From positions 229,010 to 293,009 of the forward strand of contig JBBCJX010000024.1 in assembly GCA_037189985.1 (NCBI GenBank): a stretch of DNA of 64,000 bases, read 5' to 3'. Source of the stretch: UBA2031 sp037189985. GTDB lineage: Bacteria > Pseudomonadota > Gammaproteobacteria > Pseudomonadales > Moraxellaceae. Under the pieces are notes generated by a model. The model saw nothing but the letters and a program-made list of their open reading frames with translations. It made no database searches and was not told where the DNA came from. Below are positions 16,766 through 25,363 of this stretch, piece by piece. The position numbers and the translations under genes were made by a program. Every line of letters begins with the position of its first letter. Position 1 is the stretch's first letter.

Positions 16766-18901
16766 ATGACAAATACCGCCTTTTCCCGTGCCATCGGTTT
16801 CCTGCAAACCGGTGATGCTCTCTCCGCCCGTGCCGCCTTGCTGGAGTCGCCGCTGGAAGACGCGCGCTACGATTTCCTACTGGGCGCCTGTGCCCATGCG
16901 CTTGGCGAAATCCCGCAAGCCGTGCGGCACTTCACCGATGCCCTGAAGCGTGATGCCCGCCATGCGCAGGCGGCCTGTGCACTCGGCAGCCTTTATGCCG
17001 GGCTGGGGCATCGCGCCGAGGCCGAAGCCCTGTTCCGCAAGACCCTGCAGCAGGTGGATGACCTGCAACTCCGCTTCAACCTGGGCGTGGTGCTGGAGGA
17101 CAGCGGTCGCCTGCCCGAGGCGATGGCGGAATACAGCCTCATCCTGCAGCGTGACCCTAGGCACTATGCCGCCCGCCACAACCGTGCCGGCCTGCATGCC
17201 CGCGAGAAACGGCTGGGCGAGGCGGTGACGGACTACCGCACGCTGGTGCGGGAGCATCCGGCACAGACGCTGCCTTGGCACAACCTGGGCGAGCTGGAGC
17301 TGTCGCTGGGTCATTACGAAGAGGCCATGCGCCTCTTGGCCGAGGTGTTGCAGCGCGAGCCCGGCAATGGCAAGGCCCGCCTCAGTTTGGCCATCGCCCA
17401 AGCCGCCAATGGCGACATCGTGGAAAGCCGCGCCACGCTGGAGGCTCTCCGGCAACAGGCTCCGGCAGTCTGGGAGGATGCCCGTGTCCGCATCAACCAC
17501 CTGCGCGGGACTGACCCGGGCATTGACCCACGCCTTGTCTTCCTCGTGCGGGCACAGGAGCATCTGGCCGCCTGCCACTGGCGGCACTGGGAACGCCTGA
17601 CCGAGGTGTTCCACGACCTTGCCCGCCAGCCCTCTGATGGTGACTCGCTGATGCTGGCCTTCACGACCCTGCTGGGGCCGCTGGATGCCCGTGAGCAGCT
17701 CACCCTGATGCGCCATATCGGGCAGCAGGTCAGCCGCCGCGTCACACCCCTGCCGACTCCCGCCGCTGCTGCATCCTCGGCCCGGCTGCGCCTGGGTTAT
17801 GTCGCCCCTCACTGGGGGCACCACGTCACCGGCATCCTGTTCCGCCAGGTCGTGGCCGCGCATGATCCCGACACGACCGAGGTTTTCCTGATCGGTGTGC
17901 GCCGGCCTGATGACAGCAGCAACCTCGCGGCCCTGCGTGCCAATTCAGCGCTGCATTTTGTGGACGTGAGCGAACAGGATGACGATGCCGCCGCCCGCAC
18001 CCTGCAGGCATTGCAGCTCGACGTCATCGTCGACCTTGCGGTGTACAACGATGACAACCGTCCGGAAATCCTCGCCCACCGTCCTGCCCCCGTACAGGTA
18101 AGCTGGCAGGCTGCCGCCTACAGCAGCGGCGCGCCCTGGCTGGACTATGTGATCTCGGATGCCATTGTTCGTCCCGGTGACGGCTGGTGCAGCGAGGCCG
18201 AAGTGCTGATGCCGGGCAGCTATTTCTGCTTCAGCCACGAGCCCGAGCCCCCTGCGGCACCCCTACGCGCCTCGCTGGGCCTGCCGGAGCAGAAGTTCGT
18301 GTTCGCCTGTTTGAACAACCCGGCCAAGATCACGCCCGGCCTGTTCCGGCGCTGGATGAGCATCCTGAGGCAGGCGCCGGAAAGTGTGCTCTGGCTGCTG
18401 GTCAACGACAGCGCCGGCATCCTCAACCTCAAGCGCGAGGCCGAGTGGGCCGGCATTGACCCCCGCCGCCTGCTCTTTGCCCCCCGTGTCACGCCGGAAG
18501 CCCATATCGCCCGGCTGGCTGCGGCCGACCTCTTTCTGGACACCGAGTTCTTCAACGGCCACACCACCTTGGCCGAATGCCTCTGGGCGGGCACGCCCGC
18601 CATCAGCCAGCCCGGCCATACTTTCGCCAGCCGAGTCGGTGCCAGCCTGCTGCACAGCGTCGGCCTGCCCGAACTGGTGGTGGATTCTGCCGAGGCCTAC
18701 GAGGCATTGGCACTGCGGCTCTACCGCGAGCGCGACACCTTGGCCAGCCTGCGCACCCGTCTGGCAGAAAACCGACTGCACGCCGCCTGCATGGATGTCC
18801 CCGGCCAGGCCCGCTGGCTGGAAAAAGCCTTCCGCCACATGCGCGCGCGCTTCGCCGCCGGCCAATCCCCCCTGCCTTTCGCCATCGCCGATCTGCCCTG
18901 A
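16766..18901 (+). CDS. SPINDLY-family (GT41) glycosyltransferase with N-terminal TPRs, copy 2
   Basis: 711 residues, a tandem paralogue of the preceding gene, 12 nt downstream. TPR region ~1-260; catalytic region with LRLGYVAP, HHVTG (His353), RPAPVQVSW, NNPAKITPG (Lys521), DLFLDTEFFNGHTTLAE and TFASRVGASLL. As in copy 1, the GHT motif is altered (DLAVYN, Tyr427 for His). Duplication followed by divergence suggests two acceptor or donor specificities, or successive sugar addition. It is the last gene of the four-gene operon. Confidence 0.82.
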   Translation: MTNTAFSRAIGFLQTGDALSARAALLESPLEDARYDFLLGACAHALGEIPQAVRHFTDALKRDARHAQAACALGSLYAGLGHRAEAEALFRKTLQQVDDLQLRFNLGVVLEDSGRLPEAMAEYSLILQRDPRHYAARHNRAGLHAREKRLGEAVTDYRTLVREHPAQTLPWHNLGELELSLGHYEEAMRLLAEVLQREPGNGKARLSLAIAQAANGDIVESRATLEALRQQAPAVWEDARVRINHLRGTDPGIDPRLVFLVRAQEHLAACHWRHWERLTEVFHDLARQPSDGDSLMLAFTTLLGPLDAREQLTLMRHIGQQVSRRVTPLPTPAAAASSARLRLGYVAPHWGHHVTGILFRQVVAAHDPDTTEVFLIGVRRPDDSSNLAALRANSALHFVDVSEQDDDAAARTLQALQLDVIVDLAVYNDDNRPEILAHRPAPVQVSWQAAAYSSGAPWLDYVISDAIVRPGDGWCSEAEVLMPGSYFCFSHEPEPPAAPLRASLGLPEQKFVFACLNNPAKITPGLFRRWMSILRQAPESVLWLLVNDSAGILNLKREAEWAGIDPRRLLFAPRVTPEAHIARLAAADLFLDTEFFNGHTTLAECLWAGTPAISQPGHTFASRVGASLLHSVGLPELVVDSAEAYEALALRLYRERDTLASLRTRLAENRLHAACMDVPGQARWLEKAFRHMRARFAAGQSPLPFAIADLP

Positions 18902-19094
18902 ACCGGGACGACGGTGGCATGGCAGTGGGGGCACTTCGGTGTCCTTCCTGAATCGAGAATCGTGAGCAGGCACCAGAAAAGTGGCGCCTGTCACCGGACG
19001 AAATACCTCGCACCACCCCGGTTCAGGGAGAGGCTGCCTCGTAGCGCGGCCGTCATACTCCTGTCTGTCAGCCACCTGCACGAGCCATACGGAC

Positions 19095-20558
19095 ATGCCC
19101 CGCTTCCCCCTACTCTTGCCTTTGCTGTGCCTGTTCCTCACTGCATGCTCCACCCCAAAGAGTCCATATCAAATGACCGAGGCCCAGCGCATCCGCGCCG
19201 CCAACAATGGCGACCTCAAGGCGGCCTTGGCCATGCAGTTGTCGTATCCCGACAAGAACGGGAAACCGCAACCTCCCAGCAAGGAAACCCAGCTCAAATG
19301 GTTGCTCAAGGCCGCTGAGTTGGGAGACGAGGTTTCCCAGTATCGTGTGGCCTACCTGTCGCTTTATGGAGCGGCCCCGGCCAATGCCGACGAACCGGCG
19401 GTTTCCTACAGCCCGACCGAAGCCCGGCGTCTGGCCCAGGCGGCTGTCATGCACTACTGCAAAACCATGGATGACCGCTGCATCTACAGCTATGGCGGAG
19501 GCGCTACCAAGGCCAAGAAACTGATGACCAAGGCGGAAACGGTCATCCAGCAACAGCCCCTGGCGGAGAAGGGGGATGTCGCTGCCATGTATGCCCTGAG
19601 CCAAGCCTATGAGCCACCGGACTACAACGGCGGCATGAGCGAGCAGGGCAAACTGCCTCCCCAGTACAAAGTGTGGCTGCGCCGTGCCGCTGAGGCCGGA
19701 CATGCCGATGCCGCCCAGAAAATATCCACCTATGCCAGCTCAGAAGATGAAAAACAGGAGTGGCGACAAAAATCGCTGGCCTTGAGGGCCGAGACCGGTG
19801 ACGCCTATGCCCTGCTCTCGCTGGGCGACCAGCTCCGCGCCAAGGGCGACGACAAGGCCGCGCTGGAGTGGTATCGCAAGGCGGCGGCCAAGGGCAGCGA
19901 ACCGGCCCAGAGGGCGGTTGCCCAGCTCACCGATGCCACGGCATTGCGGCTGCAAGCCGCTGCGGCGGCGGGTGATGCCGATGCCATGTACCAGTTGGCC
20001 GAGTATTTCCGAGGTGGCAACTGGGCCGGGAAAGACATGGCCCAAGCCCGCAACTGGTATCAGGCTGCCGCCAAGGGCGGCCATGCCAAAGCCATTGCAT
20101 GGGTGGCCGAGGAAGACCGGCAACGAGTCACCGAGAAACAAAATCAGCAGGCCGAGGCAGACCGCCGTGCCGCCGCCGACAAGCAGCGCCAGCAGCAACG
20201 GGCCGAGGATGATCGTCGCCAAGCCGAAGCCCGGTATCAGCAGCAACAAGCGTTTGTGGCCCGCATCGACCGCGAAGGCAGCACGGACTTCACTGAAGTC
20301 GAGCAGTACTGCAAGTTCGGTGGCCGCCGCTGCGATGAACTGCGTGTGACGGCGCGCCGCGCCCTGGAGCAGCAAAATCGTAATGCCGACGCCGCCAACA
20401 GGCGCCGGATACAGGATGTCTACAGCACGGACAAGCGTACCCAGGAACAGAGGGACCAAGACTATCGGGACCGCAGCGAATGCATGCGCCGCAAGACCGA
20501 ATCCATCCAGCGCAGCAACAGCGGCCAGCAGGACTGGCACTTTACGGGTGACTGCTGA
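19095..20558 (+). CDS. Sel1-repeat lipoprotein, copy 1
   Basis: 487 residues from the ATG at 19095, which gives a lipoprotein signal (FLTAC|S). Sel1-like repeats follow (WLLKAAELGDEVSQYRVAYL, ALEWYRKAAAKGSEPAQRAV, MYQLAEYFRGGNWAGKD). A Gln/Arg/Glu-rich coiled coil covers ~350-400, and a C-terminal region carries paired cysteines (YCKFGGRRCDE and the final GDC). Sel1 repeats usually mediate protein contacts; the function is unknown. It lies 193 nt after the GT41 operon, close enough for a linked role but without evidence of co-transcription. Confidence 0.8.
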   Translation: MPRFPLLLPLLCLFLTACSTPKSPYQMTEAQRIRAANNGDLKAALAMQLSYPDKNGKPQPPSKETQLKWLLKAAELGDEVSQYRVAYLSLYGAAPANADEPAVSYSPTEARRLAQAAVMHYCKTMDDRCIYSYGGGATKAKKLMTKAETVIQQQPLAEKGDVAAMYALSQAYEPPDYNGGMSEQGKLPPQYKVWLRRAAEAGHADAAQKISTYASSEDEKQEWRQKSLALRAETGDAYALLSLGDQLRAKGDDKAALEWYRKAAAKGSEPAQRAVAQLTDATALRLQAAAAAGDADAMYQLAEYFRGGNWAGKDMAQARNWYQAAAKGGHAKAIAWVAEEDRQRVTEKQNQQAEADRRAAADKQRQQQRAEDDRRQAEARYQQQQAFVARIDREGSTDFTEVEQYCKFGGRRCDELRVTARRALEQQNRNADAANRRRIQDVYSTDKRTQEQRDQDYRDRSECMRRKTESIQRSNSGQQDWHFTGDC

Positions 20559-20612
20559 TCGCCGGCAGGCAATCTCACGGGCAGCGGTCTTTCACTCCCT
20601 GCAGGTGCGATA

Positions 20613-20714
20613 TAGGTGCGAACCCATTCGCACCTACGCTGTTTTCCCATGGGAGTGGCTTTGGCTGCGATGCTTTTTGCCGATCGCAAGGCGGGCATCG
20701 CCGCTAAAGCTTCC
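20613..20714. repeat. REP-like intergenic palindromic element
   Basis: A perfect 10-bp stem, TAGGTGCGAA at 20613-20622 with TTCGCACCTA at 20627-20636, is followed by a second imperfect inverted repeat at 20651-20714 whose inner arms are GCGATGC (20667-20673) and GCATCGC (20695-20701) and whose outer arms are GGCTTTGGCTG and CCGCTAAAGC. This resembles the GGCTTTAGCCGCGAT-type REP sequences common in Pseudomonas intergenic DNA. It fills most of the 256-nt gap between the two Sel1 genes. Confidence 0.55.
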
Positions 20715-20814
20715 AAGGCCCCTTTCTGCCCGTCGCCCCCTGTTCCGGGGGAAGCTTCCACGGCGCCATGACGGCATACTTCGACCATCCTCTGCCTCTG
20801 TGAGTCACACGGAC

Positions 20815-22311
20815 ATGCCCTCCTTTCTCCGCTTCCTGCCGGGCTCTGCCCTGCTCGCCTTCTGTCTCCTGCTCACCGCCTGTGCCAGTACTCCCAAGAG
20901 CTTGTGGGACATGAGTGAGGCCCAGCGCAACCGTGCCGCCGAAAATGGCGACGTCAAGGCTGTCCGCTTCCAGCAAAGCTTCAATTACTACGACAAGAAC
21001 CGGCAGCAGCATTTGCGCAGCAAGGAAGACATCGCCAAGTGGATACGCAAAGGCGCCGAGCTTGGCGATGGCGCTTCCCAGTACCGCATGGCCTTCCTCT
21101 CGCTCTATGCCGATGCCAACAGCCCGCCCATTCCCCACAATCCGGCAGAAGCCCTGCGTCTGGCCAAGGCGGCCATCACCACCCTGCCCCTTTCCGATGA
21201 GCCCGCCTATCGTCGTCAGGTAGACGATGCCAAGGTGCTGGCTGCAAAGGCCGAAACCATCGTCCAGCAACAGGCGCTGGCGGAAAAGGGTGATGCCAAT
21301 GCCATGTATGCCTTGAGTCAGGCTTATTTGCCGCCGAGTTTTGCCGGGTACCAGAACACCAAGACACCCCCTCAGCAGGAGCAGTGGCTACGCAAGGCGG
21401 CGGAGGCTGGTCAGGCGCAGGCTGTCATGGAGATGGCAAGTCGTGCCAAGACACCGGAAGAAAAGCTGGCCTGGCAGCAGAAGGCTGCTACGGGTGGAAC
21501 GCCTGAGGCCATGGTGCAGATGGGTGACCATCATCGTGCAAAGGGCGATAGCAAGACGGCGTTGGAGTGGTATCGCAAGGCAGCGGCCAAGGGCAATGAG
21601 CCTGCCCGGAAGGCCGTGGCCCAACTCACCGATGCCACAGCGTTGCGCCTGCAAACGGCCGCCGCTGGTGGTGATGCCGAGACCATGTACCAGCTTGGCG
21701 AATATTTTCGTGCCGGCAACTGGGCCGGCAAAGATGCTGCTCAGGCACAGGACTGGTACCTGAAGGCAGCGGCCAAGGGTCATGTGAATGCGAACTACCA
21801 GGCCGCACTGGGCAGCACGCAGGCCGCTGACAAAGGCCGGCTGATGCGTGTTGCCGCCAAGGGCGGGCATGCGGATGCCGCCAAGTGGGTGGCCGATGAC
21901 GACCGCCGGATTGCTGCCGAAAAACAGCGCCAGCAACAGCAGGCCGAGGAAGCCCGCCGTCAGGCCGAAGCCAAGCGTCAGCAGCAGATTGCTGACCAGC
22001 AGGCTTTTGTTGCCCGCATTGATCGCGAAGGCACGACAGACAGCTACGAAGCCGAGGTCTACTGCCGCTACGGTGGCCGTCGGTGTGACGAGATGCGCAG
22101 GCAAGCCCGTGTCGCCCTCGAGCAGCAGAACCGCGCTGCCGAAGCGGCCAACATGCGCCGCATCCAGAACCTTTACAGCGATGGCAAGAGCGCAGACCAG
22201 CGCAATATGGAATACCGTAACCGCAGCGAATGCATGCAGAAGAAAACGGAATCACTGGACAAATACAACCGTGGCCAGCAGAGCTGGTATTACGGCGGCG
22301 AATGCAAATAA
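20815..22311 (+). CDS. Sel1-repeat lipoprotein, copy 2
   Basis: 498 residues from the ATG at 20815, giving a lipoprotein signal (LLLTAC|A). It is a close paralogue of the preceding gene: the same PKS..M(S/T)EAQR start after the lipobox, Sel1 repeats such as ALEWYRKAAAKGNEPA and MYQLGEYFRAGNWAGKD, a Gln-rich coiled coil, and a C-terminal cysteine pattern (YCRYGGRRCDE, ECMQKK, GECK). Both starts are embedded in the same ACGGACATGCCC. A strong terminator follows. Function unknown. Confidence 0.8.
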   Translation: MPSFLRFLPGSALLAFCLLLTACASTPKSLWDMSEAQRNRAAENGDVKAVRFQQSFNYYDKNRQQHLRSKEDIAKWIRKGAELGDGASQYRMAFLSLYADANSPPIPHNPAEALRLAKAAITTLPLSDEPAYRRQVDDAKVLAAKAETIVQQQALAEKGDANAMYALSQAYLPPSFAGYQNTKTPPQQEQWLRKAAEAGQAQAVMEMASRAKTPEEKLAWQQKAATGGTPEAMVQMGDHHRAKGDSKTALEWYRKAAAKGNEPARKAVAQLTDATALRLQTAAAGGDAETMYQLGEYFRAGNWAGKDAAQAQDWYLKAAAKGHVNANYQAALGSTQAADKGRLMRVAAKGGHADAAKWVADDDRRIAAEKQRQQQQAEEARRQAEAKRQQQIADQQAFVARIDREGTTDSYEAEVYCRYGGRRCDEMRRQARVALEQQNRAAEAANMRRIQNLYSDGKSADQRNMEYRNRSECMQKKTESLDKYNRGQQSWYYGGECK

Positions 22312-22324
22312 AGTCCGTGCAAAT

Positions 22325-22352
22325 AAAAAAGCAGGCGAAAGCCTGCTTTTTT
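22325..22352. terminator. Bidirectional intrinsic terminator
   Basis: AAAAAAGCAGGC (22325-22336), a GAAA loop and GCCTGCTTTTTT (22341-22352) form a 12-bp stem with an A-tract on one side and a T-tract on the other. It can serve both the Sel1 gene on the plus strand and the GST gene ending at 22383 on the minus strand. Confidence 0.9.
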
Positions 22353-22382
22353 ATTTGCGGAGAGTGACGCCCCAGCCGTGCT

Positions 22383-22988
22383 TCAGGCTGGCGGTACCGT
22401 ATCGCGAAAACTCGGGCGGGCTGCCAGTCTTTCTTCCAGTGCTTTCAGTGCCGGAAACCGGTTGCGCCAGCCGATGTCGGCAAACCGCAGGTCGAGATAA
22501 CCCAGCGTACTGCCGACCGCAATGTCGGCCAGCGTAAACTCTTCTCCCGCACAGAAAGGACTGGTGATTGATGTATTCATCGTCGCCAAGCCGTTCTCGA
22601 TTTTTGCCTGCTGGCGGGCAATCCAGTCCGGGCTTTGTTGGGCCTCCGGACGGCGCCGCTCCAGGAAAATGGTGGCAGCGGCATCACTCACACCATCGGC
22701 CAGGGCCTCCCATTTCTTCACGGCAATACGCTGCTCGCTGTCTGCCGGAACCAGCAGCGGCCAGGGTTTTGTTTCTTCCAGATACTCCACGATCACGCGT
22801 GAGTCGTAGAGCGTGTCGCCGCCGTCACGCATCAGCACCGGCACCTTGCCCAGTGGATTGAATTTCGGCACCTCGGTGTCGGCATTCCAGGGGATATCGA
22901 CAATCAGTTCGAAAGGAATGTTCTTTTCTGCCAGCACAATGCGCACCTTGCGCGCAAACGGGCTGGTCAGTGAGGCAATCAGTTTCAT
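22383..22988 (-). CDS. Glutathione S-transferase family protein
   Basis: 201 residues. The thioredoxin-like N-terminal domain starts MKLIASLTSPFARKVRI and has the cis-Pro loop GKVPVL and the glutathione-contacting DSRVIVEYLE. An all-helical C-terminal domain follows (TLADIAVGSTLGYLDLR). Its start overlaps the rmuC stop by 4 nt, so the two are co-transcribed. Substrate unknown. Confidence 0.88.
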   Translation of the reverse strand: MKLIASLTSPFARKVRIVLAEKNIPFELIVDIPWNADTEVPKFNPLGKVPVLMRDGGDTLYDSRVIVEYLEETKPWPLLVPADSEQRIAVKKWEALADGVSDAAATIFLERRRPEAQQSPDWIARQQAKIENGLATMNTSITSPFCAGEEFTLADIAVGSTLGYLDLRFADIGWRNRFPALKALEERLAARPSFRDTVPPA

Positions 22989-24460
22989 GTGTCGGCTTCC
23001 TGAGTGTCTGGGGTTTCGGGCAGGGCATCGTCGGCTAAGTCAGCCTCGGCACTGTCGATATCGAATTTCTCCGTGGGTAGGGCCTTCTTGGCATTTGCAC
23101 CCAGCTTCTTCAGCGCTTCCACTTTGCCCACGAGGCCGCCACGCCCGTTCAGGCTGGTCATGGTTTTGTCGTAGCTCTCGCGGCTACGCTCCAGTGCACG
23201 GCCAAGATCATCGAGATGGGAGAGCAACGTCGCAAACTTGTCATGTAGCCGCCCGGCCTCATTTGCGATTTTTTCAGCATTCTGGTTCAGTCGCTCGTAA
23301 CGCCAAATGGATTCCACCGTACGCAACGTGGCCAGCAAGGTAGTAGGGCTGACGATGATGATTTTCTTGTCGAAAGCCTCACGGAACAGTGCCGGATCGT
23401 GTTCGACCGCCAGCATGAAAGCGGCTTCCACGGGCATGAAGAGAAACACGAAATCCAGCGTGCGAATGCCTGGTAGGCCCTCATAGCGTTTCTCGCTCAG
23501 GGCCTTGATGTGGTTGCGTATCGCCGCTGTATGCAGCTTGAGCAGGCGCTCGCGTTCGGCCGCATCTTCGCTGCTGCAATAGCGCTCGTAGTCGTTGAGT
23601 GAAACCTTGGCATCGATGACGATGTCGCGGTTTTCCGGAAGATGCACCACGACGTCGGGAAGTCGGCGTTGGCCTTCATCGTCGGTGACGCTGAACTGGG
23701 CCTCGTATTCATGGCCTTCACGTAGACCGGACTCTTCCAGCACGCGCGACAGGATCACTTCTCCCCAGTTGCCCTGCAGTTTCTTGTCCCCCTTGAGGGC
23801 GCGGGCAAGGTTGCTGGCATCATCGCTGATCTGCCGGTTAAGTGCTTCCAGTCCGGCGATCTGCTCCTTGAGGGCAAATCGTTCCCGGGCTTCGTTGTTA
23901 TAAGTGTTTTCAACTTTCTCGCGGAAATCCTTGATCTGCTCACGTAAGGGAGAAAGCAGAACATCCAGCCCGGTTTTGTTCTGCTCCGTGAATTTCTGCG
24001 CCTTTTCTTCCAGGATGCGTGAAGCCTGCTGCTCGAACTGCAGTTGCAGGGCTTTCATCTGCTGCTCTACAAAAACAGCCTGCTTGGCCAGCTGTTCGCG
24101 CTCGCCGGCCAAGCGTGTTTCCAACTCGGCAAGACGAATGTCGCGCTGGTGCACGGTATCCGTAAGGCTGCGGCGCTCATTCTCAAGCTGGTCACGCAGT
24201 TGAGCACTCCCATTCAGCTGCTCATGCGCGGCTTCAAGCTTTGCCCGGAACCCTGCCAGTTCCTCCGGCAGAGTGCGCAATGTGGCCAACTCGCCTTGAA
24301 GTCGCGTCTGTTCCGCTTGCCCGTTGGCGAGCGTGAATGTCTGCGTCTGCAACTGCTCGCGCAGGCTTGCGAGCCTTGCTGCCCGCAGGAAATGCAGCAG
24401 CAGGCCGCCGGCCACGAACCCTGCAAGGGTGGCCAGTGCAAGAGAGGTCAAGAAACTCAT
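22985..24460 (-). CDS. rmuC: DNA recombination protein RmuC
   Basis: 491 residues: an N-terminal membrane anchor (~5-25), a long coiled coil (~30-190), and the RmuC nuclease-like core (LQGNWGEVILSRVLEESGL, RRLPDVVVHLPENRDIVIDAKV, FVFLFMPVEAAF, PTTLLATLRTV). RmuC proteins limit DNA inversions at short inverted repeats. It lies 10 nt after the EEP gene and overlaps the GST start. Confidence 0.93.
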   Translation of the reverse strand: MSFLTSLALATLAGFVAGGLLLHFLRAARLASLREQLQTQTFTLANGQAEQTRLQGELATLRTLPEELAGFRAKLEAAHEQLNGSAQLRDQLENERRSLTDTVHQRDIRLAELETRLAGEREQLAKQAVFVEQQMKALQLQFEQQASRILEEKAQKFTEQNKTGLDVLLSPLREQIKDFREKVENTYNNEARERFALKEQIAGLEALNRQISDDASNLARALKGDKKLQGNWGEVILSRVLEESGLREGHEYEAQFSVTDDEGQRRLPDVVVHLPENRDIVIDAKVSLNDYERYCSSEDAAERERLLKLHTAAIRNHIKALSEKRYEGLPGIRTLDFVFLFMPVEAAFMLAVEHDPALFREAFDKKIIIVSPTTLLATLRTVESIWRYERLNQNAEKIANEAGRLHDKFATLLSHLDDLGRALERSRESYDKTMTSLNGRGGLVGKVEALKKLGANAKKALPTEKFDIDSAEADLADDALPETPDTQEADT

Positions 24461-24470
24461 TCAGTATCCT

Positions 24471-25349
24471 TCATTCGGGAAGTGCGAGGCCTTCCGGTGG
24501 CAGTGTCAGTCCGGCGGGCGGCAGGTACAGCTCGGGTGGCAGGTCGAGTTCGACCGCCAGCGGGCGATGGTCGGAAAGCCGTGTATCCAGTGCCGAGGCA
24601 TGTCGTACCGGGAGGCTGTCACTGACAAGGATGTGGTCGATCTGGCGCACCGGCTTCCAGCTCGGATAAGTGTGCATCGTCTCGTCCAGCCAGCGCCACT
24701 GTCGCCGGCCGAGTGAAGAAAGTCGCAACTCTTCCGGCGTGCAGTTGAGGTCGCCCATGATCACCACGTGCCGGGCATCCCCCACCAGTTCGTGAATGAA
24801 ACCGAGTTGGTGACGGCGCGCACGGGCGCTGAGCGACAGGTGCACGTTCAATACCAGCAGGGGTTCTGCATGACTGCCGAAGCGGCTGAGGATGGCCCCC
24901 CTGCCCCGCAGTCCTGGCAGTGCGTGGGCTTCGACGGACCAGGGAGCATGCCGGCTGAGCAGGCCGTTGCTGAACTGGCCAAAGTGCCCGAGATCGCGGT
25001 TGAGCTGCTGGAACCACCAGGGAAAGCCGGCGCGCTCGGCCAGATGGGCAAGCTGGTGGGTGTATCCGCTGCGCAGGCTGCCGCCATCGACCTCTTGCAG
25101 GGCGATGAGGTCGTAATCCGTCAGCAGGCGGGCGATCTGCTCGAGATGCTCGTGACGGCGGCGCTGGGGAAGCAGGTGGCGGTGGCCACGGGTGAGGTAG
25201 TGATGCGGGGCATGTATGCCCATGCCCGCCTGCATGTTGAAGCTGAGCAGGCGCAGATGGCGCTGGGGCCAGAGGGAGGATTCCGTTGCAGGCGCCGGTC
25301 CGGCCCGTTGCGGCCGGGCAGGCAGCAGACGGGTCAGACGGGTCAGCAT
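24471..25349 (-). CDS. Endonuclease/exonuclease/phosphatase (EEP) family protein
   Basis: 292 residues with the EEP metallohydrolase motifs in order: LSFNMQAG, ALQEVDGG, LNVHLS, MGDLNCTPEE, QIDHILVS and LSDHRPL. No signal peptide is obvious. It lies 14 nt downstream of dsbA, as in Pseudomonas relatives. The substrate (DNA, inositol phosphate or other phosphodiester) cannot be told from sequence. The tail has a Leu/Pro repeat (LPPAGLTLPPEGLALPE). Confidence 0.85.
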   Translation of the reverse strand: MLTRLTRLLPARPQRAGPAPATESSLWPQRHLRLLSFNMQAGMGIHAPHHYLTRGHRHLLPQRRRHEHLEQIARLLTDYDLIALQEVDGGSLRSGYTHQLAHLAERAGFPWWFQQLNRDLGHFGQFSNGLLSRHAPWSVEAHALPGLRGRGAILSRFGSHAEPLLVLNVHLSLSARARRHQLGFIHELVGDARHVVIMGDLNCTPEELRLSSLGRRQWRWLDETMHTYPSWKPVRQIDHILVSDSLPVRHASALDTRLSDHRPLAVELDLPPELYLPPAGLTLPPEGLALPE

Positions 25350-25363
25350 GCGGGCTCCGATAC

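Noticed and set aside
15062..16807. 581-codon minus-strand ORF opposite the first GT41 gene
   Set aside because: Antisense shadow of a high-GC gene; the plus strand has clear family motifs throughout.
18967..18990. Terminator after the second GT41 gene
   Set aside because: An interrupted stem CAGGC-A-CCA/TGG-C-GCCTG is visible, but no T-tract follows and the pairing is weak.
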